Positions 41,888 to 50,017 of a stretch of 64,000 bases of DNA are shown one piece after another (within the stretch, counting starts at the first letter, position 1; the number at the start of each line of letters is the position of its first letter). Source of the stretch: Streptomyces sp. CB01580 (GTDB lineage: Bacteria; Actinomycetota; Actinomycetes; Streptomycetales; Streptomycetaceae). The notes under the pieces are model-generated. The model had not been told where the DNA came from. It saw nothing but the letters and a program-made list of their open reading frames with translations, and ran no database searches. The DNA lies in contig NZ_LIXJ01000012.1 in the NCBI RefSeq assembly GCF_001905795.1, positions 1 to 64,000 on the forward strand. The letters are read 5' to 3'. The translations under genes were made by a program, and so were the position numbers.

Positions 41888-42570
41888 TGCGCGTCGGCCA
41901 CGGGCTCCGCGTCGATGCCGTCCTGGTTCAGGCCGTCATCGCCGGTGCCTTGTCCTTCGCTCACCTGCACGACCTCGCCGCCGCTGCCGGACAGGACGGC
42001 TGGAAGGCATGGGCCTACCCGATCAGTGTCGACCTGCTCCTGGTCGCCTCCTGGCGGCGCCTGCGGAGTGCGGGCCCGACCCGGCTGGCCTGGTGCTGGT
42101 TCCTCGTCGCCCTGTTCGCTTCGCTCGGCGCCAACGTCGCCACCGCCGGGTTCCTCGACATGGCGGACCCGCCCGCCCTGCTCCGCCTCGGCATCGCCGG
42201 ATGGCCGGCGCTCGCCTTCCTCGGCGGAACCCTTCTCGCTCACTCGCCCGCGGCGCCGAAGCCGATTCCGTCGGCATCCGTCGACGCCACGGAGGAAGCA
42301 GAGTCCACGGTCGAGCTGGTACCGGTCGCCGAGCGCGAGTTGGCAACGGAAGTCGTGTCCGAGCCTGATGCCTCACCCGCTCCGGTCGAGAAAGCTCCAG
42401 CTTCCCCGGCACCTGCTCCTCCGGTTCCCGCCGTACTGATCGACCACGCCCGCAAGATCGCCGACGAGTACCGCGCCCGTACCGGATCCCCGATCGACAC
42501 CGCCACCCTGCGCTCCCGCCTCGGCGTCCCTCCCCACCTCGCCGACGCCATCGCCGCCCACCTCACCTGA
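41887..42570 (+). CDS. DUF2637 membrane protein (spread protein)
   Basis: A 227-residue protein. Four hydrophobic segments in residues 10-120 (AVLVQAVIAGALSFAHLH, WAYPISVDLLLVASW, WCWFLVALFASLGANVATAG, GWPALAFLGGTLLAH) match DUF2637, the SpdB-type family found on Streptomyces plasmids and AICEs. An Ala/Pro/Glu linker follows, then a C-terminal helix-turn-helix-like region (ARKIADEYRARTGSPIDTAT, LRSRLGVPPHLADAI). Such proteins help spread the element between compartments of the recipient mycelium. Confidence 0.88.
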   Translation: MRVGHGLRVDAVLVQAVIAGALSFAHLHDLAAAAGQDGWKAWAYPISVDLLLVASWRRLRSAGPTRLAWCWFLVALFASLGANVATAGFLDMADPPALLRLGIAGWPALAFLGGTLLAHSPAAPKPIPSASVDATEEAESTVELVPVAERELATEVVSEPDASPAPVEKAPASPAPAPPVPAVLIDHARKIADEYRARTGSPIDTATLRSRLGVPPHLADAIAAHLT

Positions 42571-42591
42571 CCAAGCAAGAGAGGCAGAACG

Positions 42592-42786
42592 ATGACCCGT
42601 GACCCGGCCGATCTGACCGTCTCCGACTACCTCGACGGCGCCCGCGAGATGACCGCCGCCAACCGGCCCTTCCTCGCTCACCTGCTTGCCGAGGAAGCCG
42701 CCCGGCGCACCGCCGACCCGGCCACCGCCGCCGGTATCCGCGCCTGCTTCCCCGCCCCTACCAGGGCCCGAGAGAAGACCGACTGA
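42592..42786 (+). CDS. Small AICE protein
   Basis: A 64-residue, Ala/Arg-rich helical protein (MTRDPADLTVSDYLDGAREM). AAGAGAGG lies upstream of ATG 42592. The next ATG overlaps its stop region by a short spacing. It is part of the spread gene series; function unknown. Confidence 0.7.
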   Translation: MTRDPADLTVSDYLDGAREMTAANRPFLAHLLAEEAARRTADPATAAGIRACFPAPTRAREKTD

Positions 42787-42787
42787 T

Positions 42788-42979
42788 ATGCCTGCCCGCG
42801 ACAACTTCCACTCCCTGATGCGGATCGGCCCCGTGCAGATCGGCACCCACCGCGACCGCAACGGCCGGACCAAGCACACCGCCGTCTGCACTGCTGACCG
42901 CTGCGGCTGGTCCACCGACTACTCCAGCCGGACCGCCGCCCAGCTCGCCGCCCGCACCCACCGCTGCACCGCCCGCTAG
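42788..42979 (+). CDS. Mobile element transfer protein (small, zinc-finger-like)
   Basis: A 63-residue protein typical of AICEs, where it is annotated as a mobile element transfer protein. It has GPVQIGTHRDRNGRTKHTAV, CTADRCGWSTDY and a terminal THRCTAR. Three Cys and nearby His could bind zinc. The TGATATG junction links it to the preceding gene. Confidence 0.8.
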   Translation: MPARDNFHSLMRIGPVQIGTHRDRNGRTKHTAVCTADRCGWSTDYSSRTAAQLAARTHRCTAR

Positions 42980-42991
42980 GAGGCACCGCCC

Positions 42992-43147
42992 ATGGACGTC
43001 CCCCTCTGGTTCGCCCTGCTGGCCGTCGGCTACCTCGGCATCAAGCTCATCCGCCCGCCCTGGTGGCTCGTCGCCCTGCTCCTCCTCGGTGGATACCTCC
43101 TCGCCGACAGCGTCTTGGCCCCCGTCATCGACACCGCCGTCAAGTAA
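42992..43147 (+). CDS. Very small membrane spread protein
   Basis: A 51-residue protein with two transmembrane segments (LWFALLAVGYLGIKLI and WWLVALLLLGGYLLADSV). AGGAGG lies eight bases before ATG 42992, an excellent ribosome site. Proteins of this size and topology accompany SpdD-like proteins in pSAM2-type elements. Confidence 0.8.
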   Translation: MDVPLWFALLAVGYLGIKLIRPPWWLVALLLLGGYLLADSVLAPVIDTAVK

Positions 43148-43168
43148 CCCACGAAAGGAGAACCGCCC

Positions 43169-43504
43169 GTGCTCCGGCCCAAGCTCCCGGTCATGCCGCA
43201 GCCCACCGGCCTGGCCACCCCGCCCGCCGTCGTCGAGCCGACCGCCCTCACCCCCGGCTCCCCAGTACCGCCGCCGGCACCCGTCGCCCCGGCGTCGTCC
43301 CGCCCGGTCGTCCAGCTCACCCCGGTCGTCCAGCTCACCCCGGGCACCGCGCTCGCCCTCGTCGGTGGCGGCACAGCCGTCGTCCTGGTCCTCGGCGCCG
43401 TCCTGGTCTCCCTGCTCCTGGCGGTCGCCATCACCGGCGCCTCGGTCGCCGTCTGCGCGGTCGTCCTGCGCTCTCTGCTCGCCTCCGACGCCAAGCGTCG
43501 CTGA
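43169..43504 (+). CDS. SpdD-like spread protein
   Basis: A 111-residue protein. A Pro-rich N-half (PVMPQPTGLATPPAVVEPTA) includes a short internal duplication (VVQLTPVVQLTP). A long hydrophobic C-half (ALALVGGGTAVVLVLGAVLV, SLLLAVAITGASVAVCAVVL) follows. This matches the SpdD family of Streptomyces plasmids. The GTG start has GAAAGGAG upstream. Confidence 0.85.
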   Translation: MLRPKLPVMPQPTGLATPPAVVEPTALTPGSPVPPPAPVAPASSRPVVQLTPVVQLTPGTALALVGGGTAVVLVLGAVLVSLLLAVAITGASVAVCAVVLRSLLASDAKRR

Positions 43505-43593
43505 CCGGCCCCCGGGCGGCCTCGATACCGCCAAGCATCCGCCGCCCGGGCGCCGTCCCTGTCCGATCTCGCAACCGGAAGGAAACACCCAGC

Positions 43594-45009
43594 ATGGCCC
43601 ACCGCGCCTCACCCGCGACACCTCGGGCGCCCATACCGGACACACGGCTCGACCCGATCACCCTCGGGGATGTGCTCCGGGTGGCCTCGGCCTCCGACTA
43701 CAACCGTTGGGAAGACCAGATCCGCCGTACCGGCGGCTGCTCCGACCCGATTCACCTCACCGGCTGGGTCCTTCACAAGGACAAGACCACCGGCGAGACC
43801 CTGCACCACTACTCCACCGAGAACGAGCCTGGCGGACGCCTCCGCCTCGCCTGCGGGAACCGCCGCGTCTCCCGCTGCCCCTCCTGCGCATGGACCTACG
43901 CGGGCGACACCTACCACCTGATCCGCGTCGGCCTGGCCGGGGACGATCGCCGCGACGTCCCCGCCACCGTCCGCGATCACCCGCGCGTCTTCGCCACCCT
44001 CACGGCCCCCTCGTTCGGTCCGGTCCACAACCGGCCCGATCACGGAGCCTGCCGCTGTGGCACCCGGCACGCTCCTGACGCTCCGGAACTGGGCTCCGCT
44101 CTCGACCCGGCCACCTACGACTACGTGGGCGCCGTGCTGTTCAACAATCACGCTGGCCAGCTCTGGCAGCGCTTCACCACTCGGCTCCGCCGCGAACTCG
44201 CCGCGCGTGCCGGTCTGCCCCGTCGAGAACTCGCCGAACACCTCCGCGTCTCGTACGGCAAGGTGGCCGAGTTCCAGAAGCGTGGGGCCCTGCACTTCCA
44301 CGCCGTCATACGCCTCGACGGCCCGGACGGACCCGGCACCCTGCCGCCCGCCTGGGCCACGGTCGGCCTCCTCACCGACGCGATACATGCCGCCGCCGCG
44401 CACTCGTACACGTCCGTCTCCGTCCCGGCCGCAGTCGACCAACCCGCCCGTACGTTCCGCTGGGGAAAGCAACTCGACGTCCGCCCGGTCAAGGCCTTCG
44501 GCGACGGCTCCGACATCACCGAACAGGCCGTCGCCTCCTACGTGGCCAAGTACGCCACCAAAGCAGCCGAGAACACGGGCACCTTGGACCGCCGCATCGG
44601 CGAACTCTCCGAACTTGATCGCCACCAGGTCCCCGACCACACCCGCCGACTCATCGAAGCGTGCAAGAACCTCGATCCGCTCTACCCGGACCGACGCCTC
44701 TGGGCCTGGGCGCACATGCTCGGCTTCCGCGGCCACTTCTCGTCCAAGTCGCGCAGCTACTCCACGACCCTGGGCGCCCTCCGCCAGGAACGCGCCGACT
44801 ACCGCGCCGCCCAAGAAGCCTCCGCTCTCGGCTTCGACGACCGCGAGCCGGACACCGTCCTCGTCCTGGCTGACTGGCAGTACGCCGGCCACGGCCACAC
44901 CCCGGGTGAAGCCGCCCTTGCCGCGACCATCGCCCGCGGCCTCCAGACCAACCGCGAGACCGCGCGCGAGGCGTTGAACGGGCTTGCCACCGACGAAGGG
45001 GAGTGGTGA
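43594..45009 (+). CDS. repSA: Rolling-circle replication initiator (RepSA-like)
   Basis: A 471-residue protein. A Cys/His cluster (RLACGNRRVSRCPSCAW and ACRCGTRH) precedes the HUH-type nickase core: FQKRGALHFHAVIRLDG supplies HxH, and SYVAKYATKAAEN supplies the catalytic Tyr region. It nicks the element's double-strand origin after excision. The ATG at 43594 has GGAAGGAAA upstream. It overlaps xis, which overlaps int, as in pSAM2 where the three form one operon activated by Pra. Confidence 0.92.
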   Translation: MAHRASPATPRAPIPDTRLDPITLGDVLRVASASDYNRWEDQIRRTGGCSDPIHLTGWVLHKDKTTGETLHHYSTENEPGGRLRLACGNRRVSRCPSCAWTYAGDTYHLIRVGLAGDDRRDVPATVRDHPRVFATLTAPSFGPVHNRPDHGACRCGTRHAPDAPELGSALDPATYDYVGAVLFNNHAGQLWQRFTTRLRRELAARAGLPRRELAEHLRVSYGKVAEFQKRGALHFHAVIRLDGPDGPGTLPPAWATVGLLTDAIHAAAAHSYTSVSVPAAVDQPARTFRWGKQLDVRPVKAFGDGSDITEQAVASYVAKYATKAAENTGTLDRRIGELSELDRHQVPDHTRRLIEACKNLDPLYPDRRLWAWAHMLGFRGHFSSKSRSYSTTLGALRQERADYRAAQEASALGFDDREPDTVLVLADWQYAGHGHTPGEAALAATIARGLQTNRETAREALNGLATDEGEW

Positions 45010-45224
45010 CCGTGGACCGACTTCTCACCGTGGACCAGGTCGCAGACCGTCTGGGCACCGGGCTCCGCTTCCCGCGTCGGCTCATCGAGGAACGCCGCAT
45101 TACCTTCGTCAAGGTCGGCCGACACGTCCGCATCCCGGAGAGCGCCGTGGACGAGTACGTCAGCGCTCACACGGTGGAGCCGATCGTCCTGCGGCGCTCC
45201 TCGGCGTACCGGAGGGCTGCCTGA
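45006..45224 (+). CDS. xis: Excisionase (Xis), MerR-like helix-turn-helix
   Basis: A 72-residue protein with the excisionase-family fold: LLTVDQVADRLGTGLRFPRR then LIEERRITFVKVGRHVRIPE and SAVDEYV. I chose GTG 45006, which overlaps the repSA stop (GTGA); GTG 45003 or 45012 are alternatives. Its stop overlaps the int ATG. It binds beside att and directs the integrase to excision. Confidence 0.9.
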   Translation: MTVDRLLTVDQVADRLGTGLRFPRRLIEERRITFVKVGRHVRIPESAVDEYVSAHTVEPIVLRRSSAYRRAA

Positions 45225-46402
45225 TGGCCGGAAAGCGCAAGTCCCGCCGTAACTTCGGTCGCATCCGAAAGCTGCCGTCCGGCCGGTTCCAGGCGAGGTA
45301 TCCGGGGCCTGATGGTGTACTCCGCCCAGCCGATCAGACGTTCGCTACCACGACGGACGCTGACCGCTGGCTGGCGCGGAAGCGCATCGAGATCGAAGAA
45401 GGGCGCTGGCTCGATCCGGCCGAGGGACAGACCACCGTTCGAGAGTGGGCAGCACGCTGGCTCGCGGCCGTCTCCCCGCAGCTCAAGCACAAGACACAGG
45501 CCTCGTACCGATCCCTGATCAACTCGCTGATCGTCCCGACGCTCGGTGATCGCGAGATGTCCAGCCTCCGGCCGATCACGATCGCCGAGTGGGTCGGCGG
45601 AATGAAGACCAGGGGCCTCAGCGCGTCGCGGATCAGACAGGCCTACCGGGTGCTGTCACAGATCATGCGGTCGGCCGTCGAAAACGAGATGATCCCGCAG
45701 ACCCCGTGCCGGGGCGTGAAGCTGCCCCGGATGCCTCAGACCGAGCCGCACATCCTCACCCCGCTGGAAGCCTCGCGGATCGTCCGGAACGCGACCAAGC
45801 CGCATGACCTGCTGATCGCCCTTCTCGCGTACGGGGGTCTGCGGATCGGTGAGGCGTTCGCGCTGCGGCGTGCGGATATCGACGTATGCGGCGGCCTGGT
45901 CGTGGTCGACGAGAACCTGGCCGAAGCGAACGGCGCCCTGGTCTTCGACACTCCGAAGTCCCATCAGAAGCGAGTCCTGAGGATCGGCCCTTCGCTGGCG
46001 AAGCGGCTCGGCCGACACCTGGAGACGCTGTCGGGCGGGGACGATGCCCTTCTGTTCGTGACGCCCGGCGGCAAGCCCCTGCGCTACAACCAGTGGCGCA
46101 AGGCGTACTTCGACCCCGCCGTGGCGACAGCTGGGCTGACCGACGTCACCCCACACGATCTCCGTGCCTCGCATGGCACGTGGGTCGCCGACCGGTACGG
46201 CGTGATGACCGCCGCGCACCGCCTCGGGCACTCGAACGCGAGCGTCACCACCCGGCACTACGCCCGACCCGTTGCCGGTCGAGACGACCAGGTGGCGGAA
46301 GCGGCGGACTCCTGGCTCAGCGGGCACGACCATGAGCATGGGGCACGTAGCGGGCACGACGACGATGACGACGGCTCCGCAGGGGTGCCCGCACCCGTCT
46401 GA
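45224..46402 (+). CDS. int: Tyrosine-recombinase integrase of the AICE
   Basis: A 392-residue integrase. The N-terminal arm-binding domain (GRIRKLPSGRFQARYPGPDG), core-binding domain and catalytic domain are all present. Catalytic residues are Arg in YGGLRIGEAF, HxxR in PHDLRASHGTW, His in RLGHSNASVTT and Tyr in TRHYARP. The tail is rich in His/Asp (GHDHEHGARSGHDDDDDG), unusual for the family. The stop lies 39 bp from attR, the standard position for an AICE integrase targeting a tRNA gene. Confidence 0.95.
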   Translation: MAGKRKSRRNFGRIRKLPSGRFQARYPGPDGVLRPADQTFATTTDADRWLARKRIEIEEGRWLDPAEGQTTVREWAARWLAAVSPQLKHKTQASYRSLINSLIVPTLGDREMSSLRPITIAEWVGGMKTRGLSASRIRQAYRVLSQIMRSAVENEMIPQTPCRGVKLPRMPQTEPHILTPLEASRIVRNATKPHDLLIALLAYGGLRIGEAFALRRADIDVCGGLVVVDENLAEANGALVFDTPKSHQKRVLRIGPSLAKRLGRHLETLSGGDDALLFVTPGGKPLRYNQWRKAYFDPAVATAGLTDVTPHDLRASHGTWVADRYGVMTAAHRLGHSNASVTTRHYARPVAGRDDQVAEAADSWLSGHDHEHGARSGHDDDDDGSAGVPAPV

Positions 46403-46441
46403 CCTGTGGCGGAGCGCCCCAACCTCAATATCCGCGAGAGA

Positions 46442-46497
46442 TCTTGAAAACCGTCGTGGCGCGAGTCACCGTGGGTTCAAATCCCACACCCACCGCA
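46442..46497 (+). repeat. attR, 56-bp direct repeat
   Basis: An identical copy of 32914-32969, representing the displaced original 3' end of tRNA-Ser(TGA). The tRNA 5' half is absent here, so this is not a functional tRNA. Confidence 0.95.
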
Positions 46498-46522
46498 GCA
46501 GGTCAGACGACGCGCTGATCAG

Positions 46523-46552
46523 AAGGGGTGCCCCTGTCCGGGGGCACCCCTT
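46523..46552 (+). terminator. Original chromosomal terminator of tRNA-Ser(TGA)
   Basis: A perfect 12-bp stem AAGGGGTGCCCC/GGGGCACCCCTT with a short loop, 26 bp after attR. Before the element inserted it would have followed the tRNA directly. Confidence 0.8.
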
Positions 46553-46664
46553 CGTCGTGTGGTTCGTCTTTCTGCTGTGACCGTGGGCGCCGTCGGTGCG
46601 GCGGTGCCGGGCCAGGTGATTCCGGCCCGGCCCTGGTCGCGGCGTCGGCGTCGGGTGCCGGTGG

Positions 46665-47198
46665 TCAGCGGATCGATTCGTCCATGAGCAGGTAGAGCAG
46701 GCCGACGAGGGAGCCACTGCTGACGATCTCGCGGCGGTCGATCATGCCGCGGATGTCGGCGAGCGGGATCCACTCGATCCGGTCGGATTCGTTCTTCTCG
46801 GTCGGCGGGCCCACGTACGTCGCTCCGTCGGCCCGGAAGAGGTGGTGCTGGGAGTCGGTGATGCCGTTGGCCGGTTCGGCGTAGATCAGTGGTTTCACCG
46901 GGCCGGGGCGGTAGCCGGTCTCCTCCAGGACCTCGCGGGCCGCCGCGTTGGCCGGGGTCTCGTCCTCCTCGACCAGGCCCATGGGCAGTTCCCACGCCCA
47001 GGTGTCCGTGATGAAGCGGTGCCGCCACATCATCAGGACCTCGCGCCGTTCGTTGACCACCGCGGCGACGGCCAGGTGGCGCAGCTTGACGACGTGGTGT
47101 TCCCAGCGGCTTCCGTCCGGTGTCTCGATGTCGGTGAGCCACAGGTTCACCCACTCGTTCTCGTAGATCGGACGTTCCCCGTGGATCTTCCACTGCAT
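46665..47198 (-). CDS. Nudix hydrolase (ADP-ribose pyrophosphatase-like)
   Basis: A 177-residue Nudix protein. The Nudix box is GLVEEDETPANAAAREVLEE then TG; the region MMWRHRFITDTWAWELPMG resembles ADP-ribose/GDP-mannose pyrophosphatases. Start: ATG 47198 with GAGAGGGG upstream; a longer in-frame extension is less likely. It is chromosomal, just outside the AICE, and unrelated in detail to the AICE Nudix protein. The substrate is not determined by sequence. Confidence 0.88.
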   Translation of the reverse strand: MQWKIHGERPIYENEWVNLWLTDIETPDGSRWEHHVVKLRHLAVAAVVNERREVLMMWRHRFITDTWAWELPMGLVEEDETPANAAAREVLEETGYRPGPVKPLIYAEPANGITDSQHHLFRADGATYVGPPTEKNESDRIEWIPLADIRGMIDRREIVSSGSLVGLLYLLMDESIR

Positions 47199-47338
47199 CG
47201 CTGCGGCCCCTCTCGATCGGCCTCCAGCATCGCAGAGCATCCATGGCGAGGTGCCGGGTTACGGGATTTCGTCAGGTCAGAGGGGGCCGGAGGACCGGAA
47301 GGGCCGGAAGGGCCGGAAGGGCCGCTCGTGGCGGCGCC

Positions 47339-47704
47339 CTACCGGATTCCCAGCAGCCCCAGGATCTTGTCGACCGCGTCGGCGACCGGCTGGCCGAGCG
47401 CTCCGACGGTCGAGGCGATGGTGGCCACGGCGATCAGGGCGCGATGCCGTTCCTGTGGGGCGCTCGTGGCGGAGGTGATCGCGGGCAGGGAGTCGTCGAT
47501 GACCCGCGCGCTCGCGGGTGCCAACTCGCCGCGCAATTCCTGGAGGAGGCGGACCAGTTCGCCGATCGCCTCCGGCACGGCCGGGGCCTGCTGCTTGACG
47601 ATGCCCGTGTTGCCCGTACCGCCGTACATGTTGACGTTGTCGCCATTGATGTTGTTGCCGTGGTGGATGTTGTCGCCGTAGTGGTAGGAACTCCCGTTGC
47701 TCAC
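47339..47704 (-). CDS. Small protein with N-terminal Gly/Asp/Asn motif shared with its partner gene
   Basis: A 121-residue protein. Residues 7-37 are a Gly/Asp/Asn/Tyr/His-rich, beta-prone motif (YHYGDN, NNINGDNVNMYGG, NTGIVK). The rest is a helical domain (PEAIGELVRLLQELRGELAP, HRALIAVATIASTVGALGQ). The GTG overlaps the stop of the DUF6232 gene (GTGA), so both are made together. The DUF6232 protein ends in the same motif (YHFGDNVNMYGG, NTGVSK). A shared motif at opposite termini of two neighbouring proteins is the layout of bacterial amyloid signalling pairs, where one protein templates the other. That role is inference. Confidence 0.75.
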   Translation of the reverse strand: MSNGSSYHYGDNIHHGNNINGDNVNMYGGTGNTGIVKQQAPAVPEAIGELVRLLQELRGELAPASARVIDDSLPAITSATSAPQERHRALIAVATIASTVGALGQPVADAVDKILGLLGIR

Positions 47705-48312
47705 TTGCTCACCCCCGTGTTGAACATTCCTCCGTACATGTTCACGTTGTCACCGAAGTGGTAGTTCTTCGGATTGACCAGCACCCGCTCCACGCGCACG
47801 TGGAACTCGGCCTCCGGATTCTCTATGGCGTTGACGAGGTGGTGGACCAGGCGGCGGAGCCGGTTCGGGTCGGGCAGGGTGACCAGCGCGCTGGAGCCGC
47901 TGGCGGTCTCGATGGCCAGCACGTACTCGGACTGTGCCGCCAGATCCTTCACCAGACGCACGACCAGGCCGATCGCGATCCCTATGGCGAGCACCCACAG
48001 CACGTCGGCCGATTCGTTCGGGTCCTCGTAGCCGGACGACCCGTTCTCGTTGGCCAGTTGGAGCAGGACGAAGGCCAAGAACGTGGCCGCGAGCCATTTC
48101 AAGAAGCTCAGGAACGCTTCCATGCGCTTGGGCCGGAGTTCGAAGGTGTGGACCCGGGTGATGTTGTGTACCGGATAGGCCGCCTCTCCCACCCACAGCA
48201 GCCGTTTGCCCACCCTCAGGTCGACGCCGCTCGCGGGCGGGGGTGGGGGCGGTGGCAAGGGCGGCGGTGGCGGCGTGGGCGGTGGGGTTCCCGAAGTCCC
48301 CGTGTTGTCCAT
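47701..48312 (-). CDS. DUF6232-like membrane protein with C-terminal shared motif
   Basis: A 203-residue protein. The N-terminus is a poly-Pro tract (residues 10-27). A beta domain (VDLRVGKRLLWVGEAAYPVH, NITRVHTFEL) matches DUF6232. Two transmembrane helices (FLKWLAATFLAFVLLQLA and VLWVLAIGIAIGLVVRLV) are followed by a cytoplasmic part and the terminal motif KNYHFGDNVNMYGGMFNTGV. GGGGAG precedes the ATG at 48312. The motif recurs at the N-terminus of the next gene product, suggesting the small protein is recruited to, or nucleated by, this membrane protein. Confidence 0.8.
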   Translation of the reverse strand: MDNTGTSGTPPPTPPPPPLPPPPPPPASGVDLRVGKRLLWVGEAAYPVHNITRVHTFELRPKRMEAFLSFLKWLAATFLAFVLLQLANENGSSGYEDPNESADVLWVLAIGIAIGLVVRLVKDLAAQSEYVLAIETASGSSALVTLPDPNRLRRLVHHLVNAIENPEAEFHVRVERVLVNPKNYHFGDNVNMYGGMFNTGVSK

Positions 48313-48841
48313 GAGCTCCCCGAGTCTGCTGGTCTTCCGAGTGGGCTGGGTTTCCTCGGCTTCCTGAGTGCGTGAGCGGCCGAGTGCGTGAGCGGTCGAG
48401 TGCGTGTGTGGCTGAGTGCGTGTGTGGCTGAGTGTCTGAGCGTTGAGGGCTGAGTTTCTAGTGCGCGTGGGGCTTCTGGTGTGGTGCTCGCCGCGCCCGT
48501 ACGCGCGCGGCGAGCACGTCCCCGTGCGCGGCTCCACGCCCGCGCGGGAACTCATAGGTACGCGGCTCCACGCCCGCGGCGAGAGACCAAATACAGCCAA
48601 TCTCGGTGCGCGTGCTGCCGAGGCGGCGGCGGTGGAGGTGCGGTCAGGGCGTCGTCCACCTTGACAGCCCTCATGTATCTGACGGACAGTCAGAAACTGA
48701 GCTCGTGAACACAGACATGGACCTGGACCTCGGCCCCCGGATCTGAACCCGGACCCGAACCCGAACGCGGACCCCGGACCCCGGTCTGTGCCCCCGTACC
48801 CGACCCCGATCCGTACCCCCCGTGCCCGGGAGGCAGCCGTC
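48313..48841. other. 529-bp divergent intergenic region
   Basis: It contains the 16-bp tandem repeats at 48365-48444 and a GC-rich palindromic patch near 48490-48580 in which CGCGGCTCCACGCCCGCG-type words occur twice. The right part (48720-48840) consists of repeated GACCC/GAACC words with no convincing coding frame. It should hold promoters for the DUF6232 pair and the acyl-CoA dehydrogenase operon. Confidence 0.55.
48365..48444. repeat. Five tandem 16-bp repeats
   Basis: Consensus YGAGTGCGTGWGYGGY, at 48365, 48381, 48397, 48413 and 48429; the last unit is more divergent. They lie upstream of the DUF6232 gene. They may be a regulator-binding array or simply a slipped-strand expansion. Confidence 0.75.
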
Positions 48842-50017
48842 GTGCACCTCGCCCCGACGGAGCGGCAGCGGCAGTTGCGCGCCGAACTCCGTGCCTATTT
48901 CGCCAGGTTGATGCCGCGCGAGGACACCTCGACGGGGCCCGGCGTCGACGACCCCGGCGAACAGCGGCGGTTGCTGCGGCGGATCGGCGCGGACGGCATG
49001 CTCGGGCTGGGCTGGCCCGTCGAGTACGGCGGACAGGGGCGCGGACCCGACGAGCAGTTCGTCTTCTTCGACGAGGCCTACCGGGCCGGGGCGCCCGTCT
49101 CGATGGTCACCCTCAACACCGTCGGCCCGACGCTGATGAAGTACGGCACCGAGGAGCAGAAGGCGTACTTCCTGCCCCGGATCCTCAGCGGCGAGCTCGT
49201 CTTCGCCATCGGCTACAGCGAGCCGGAGGCCGGTACGGATCTCGCGGCCCTGCGCACCCGGGCCGTACGGGACGGCGACTCCTGGGTGATCGACGGGCAG
49301 AAGATCTTCACCAGCAACGCGCAGAACGCGGACTGGATCTGGCTGGCCTGCCGTACCGACCCGGAGGCGCCGAAGCACCGGGGCATCTCGATCATCCTGG
49401 TGCCGACGGACGCCCCGGGCTTCTCCTGGACGCCGATCGAGACCGTGGGCGGGCTGACCACGACGGCCACCTACTACGACGGGATACGGGTGCCCGCCGG
49501 GCATCTGGTCGGTGCGGAGAACGGCGGCTGGGGACTGATCACCAACCAGCTGAACCATGAACGAGTGGCTCTCGCCGCGATCGGGATGCAGGCCGAGGAC
49601 TTCTACGACGAGGCCCTCGCCCTGGCCCGTACCCCCGATCCGGTGACGGGCCGGCGCCCGGCCGACGAGCCGTGGGTGCGGGCCCGGCTGGCCGAGGCGT
49701 ACGCGCGGCTGGCGGCGACCCGGCTGCTCAACTGGCGGCTGGTGGGGGATGTCGGCGCGGGTTCGCTGGCGCCCGGTGAGGCGAGCGGCGTGAAGTTCGC
49801 GGGGACCGAGAGCGCCGTCGAGTTGTACCGGATCTGCCAGGAGGCCGTCGGGGAGGCCGGCACCCTGCGGGGCGGGTCGCCCGGCTGCCTCGGGGACGGG
49901 GAACTGGAGCGGATGAACAGGGCCGCGCAGATCAACACCTTCGGGGGCGGGGTGAGCGAGGTTCAGCGGGAGATCGTCGCGACCATGCGGCTCGGCATGA
50001 AGAGGGGCAAGCGGTGA
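48842..50017 (+). CDS. Acyl-CoA dehydrogenase (FadE29/ChsE2-like), first gene of igr-like operon
   Basis: A 391-residue FAD enzyme introducing a C-C double bond into an acyl-CoA thioester. It has the FAD/substrate motifs FAIGYSEPEAGTDLAALRT, IDGQKIFTSNAQNADWIWLA and AAQINTFGGGVSEVQREIVA. The GTG 48842 is preceded by GGGAGG. The five-gene order (dehydrogenase, MaoC-DUF35, dehydrogenase, MaoC, lipid-transfer thiolase) is the mycobacterial igr operon set, where ChsE1 and ChsE2 form one heterotetramer acting on a propanoyl-CoA steroid side chain. A sterol or related polycyclic substrate is therefore inferred. Confidence 0.87.
   Translation: MHLAPTERQRQLRAELRAYFARLMPREDTSTGPGVDDPGEQRRLLRRIGADGMLGLGWPVEYGGQGRGPDEQFVFFDEAYRAGAPVSMVTLNTVGPTLMKYGTEEQKAYFLPRILSGELVFAIGYSEPEAGTDLAALRTRAVRDGDSWVIDGQKIFTSNAQNADWIWLACRTDPEAPKHRGISIILVPTDAPGFSWTPIETVGGLTTTATYYDGIRVPAGHLVGAENGGWGLITNQLNHERVALAAIGMQAEDFYDEALALARTPDPVTGRRPADEPWVRARLAEAYARLAATRLLNWRLVGDVGAGSLAPGEASGVKFAGTESAVELYRICQEAVGEAGTLRGGSPGCLGDGELERMNRAAQINTFGGGVSEVQREIVATMRLGMKRGKR

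Larger units (their letters stand above)
32914..46497. mobile_element. Actinobacterial integrative and conjugative element (AICE, pSAM2-like), ~13.5 kb
   Basis: Bounded by identical 56-bp direct repeats at 32914-32969 (inside tRNA-Ser) and 46442-46497. Left to right it carries a GntR-flanked set of small genes, a nuclease-like cargo gene, a 65-bp-arm inverted repeat, Nudix, KorSA-like repressor, a small conserved protein, TraSA-like FtsK/SpoIIIE translocase, several spread proteins, RepSA-like initiator, Xis and tyrosine integrase ending 39 bp from attR. All core modules of an AICE look intact, so excision, replication and transfer may still occur. Transfer would use double-stranded DNA pumped by the single Tra protein, as known for pSAM2. 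Confidence 0.95.

Noticed and set aside
46442..46497. Second tRNA-Ser(TGA)
   Set aside because: Only the 3' part is present; it is the attR repeat, not a tRNA gene.
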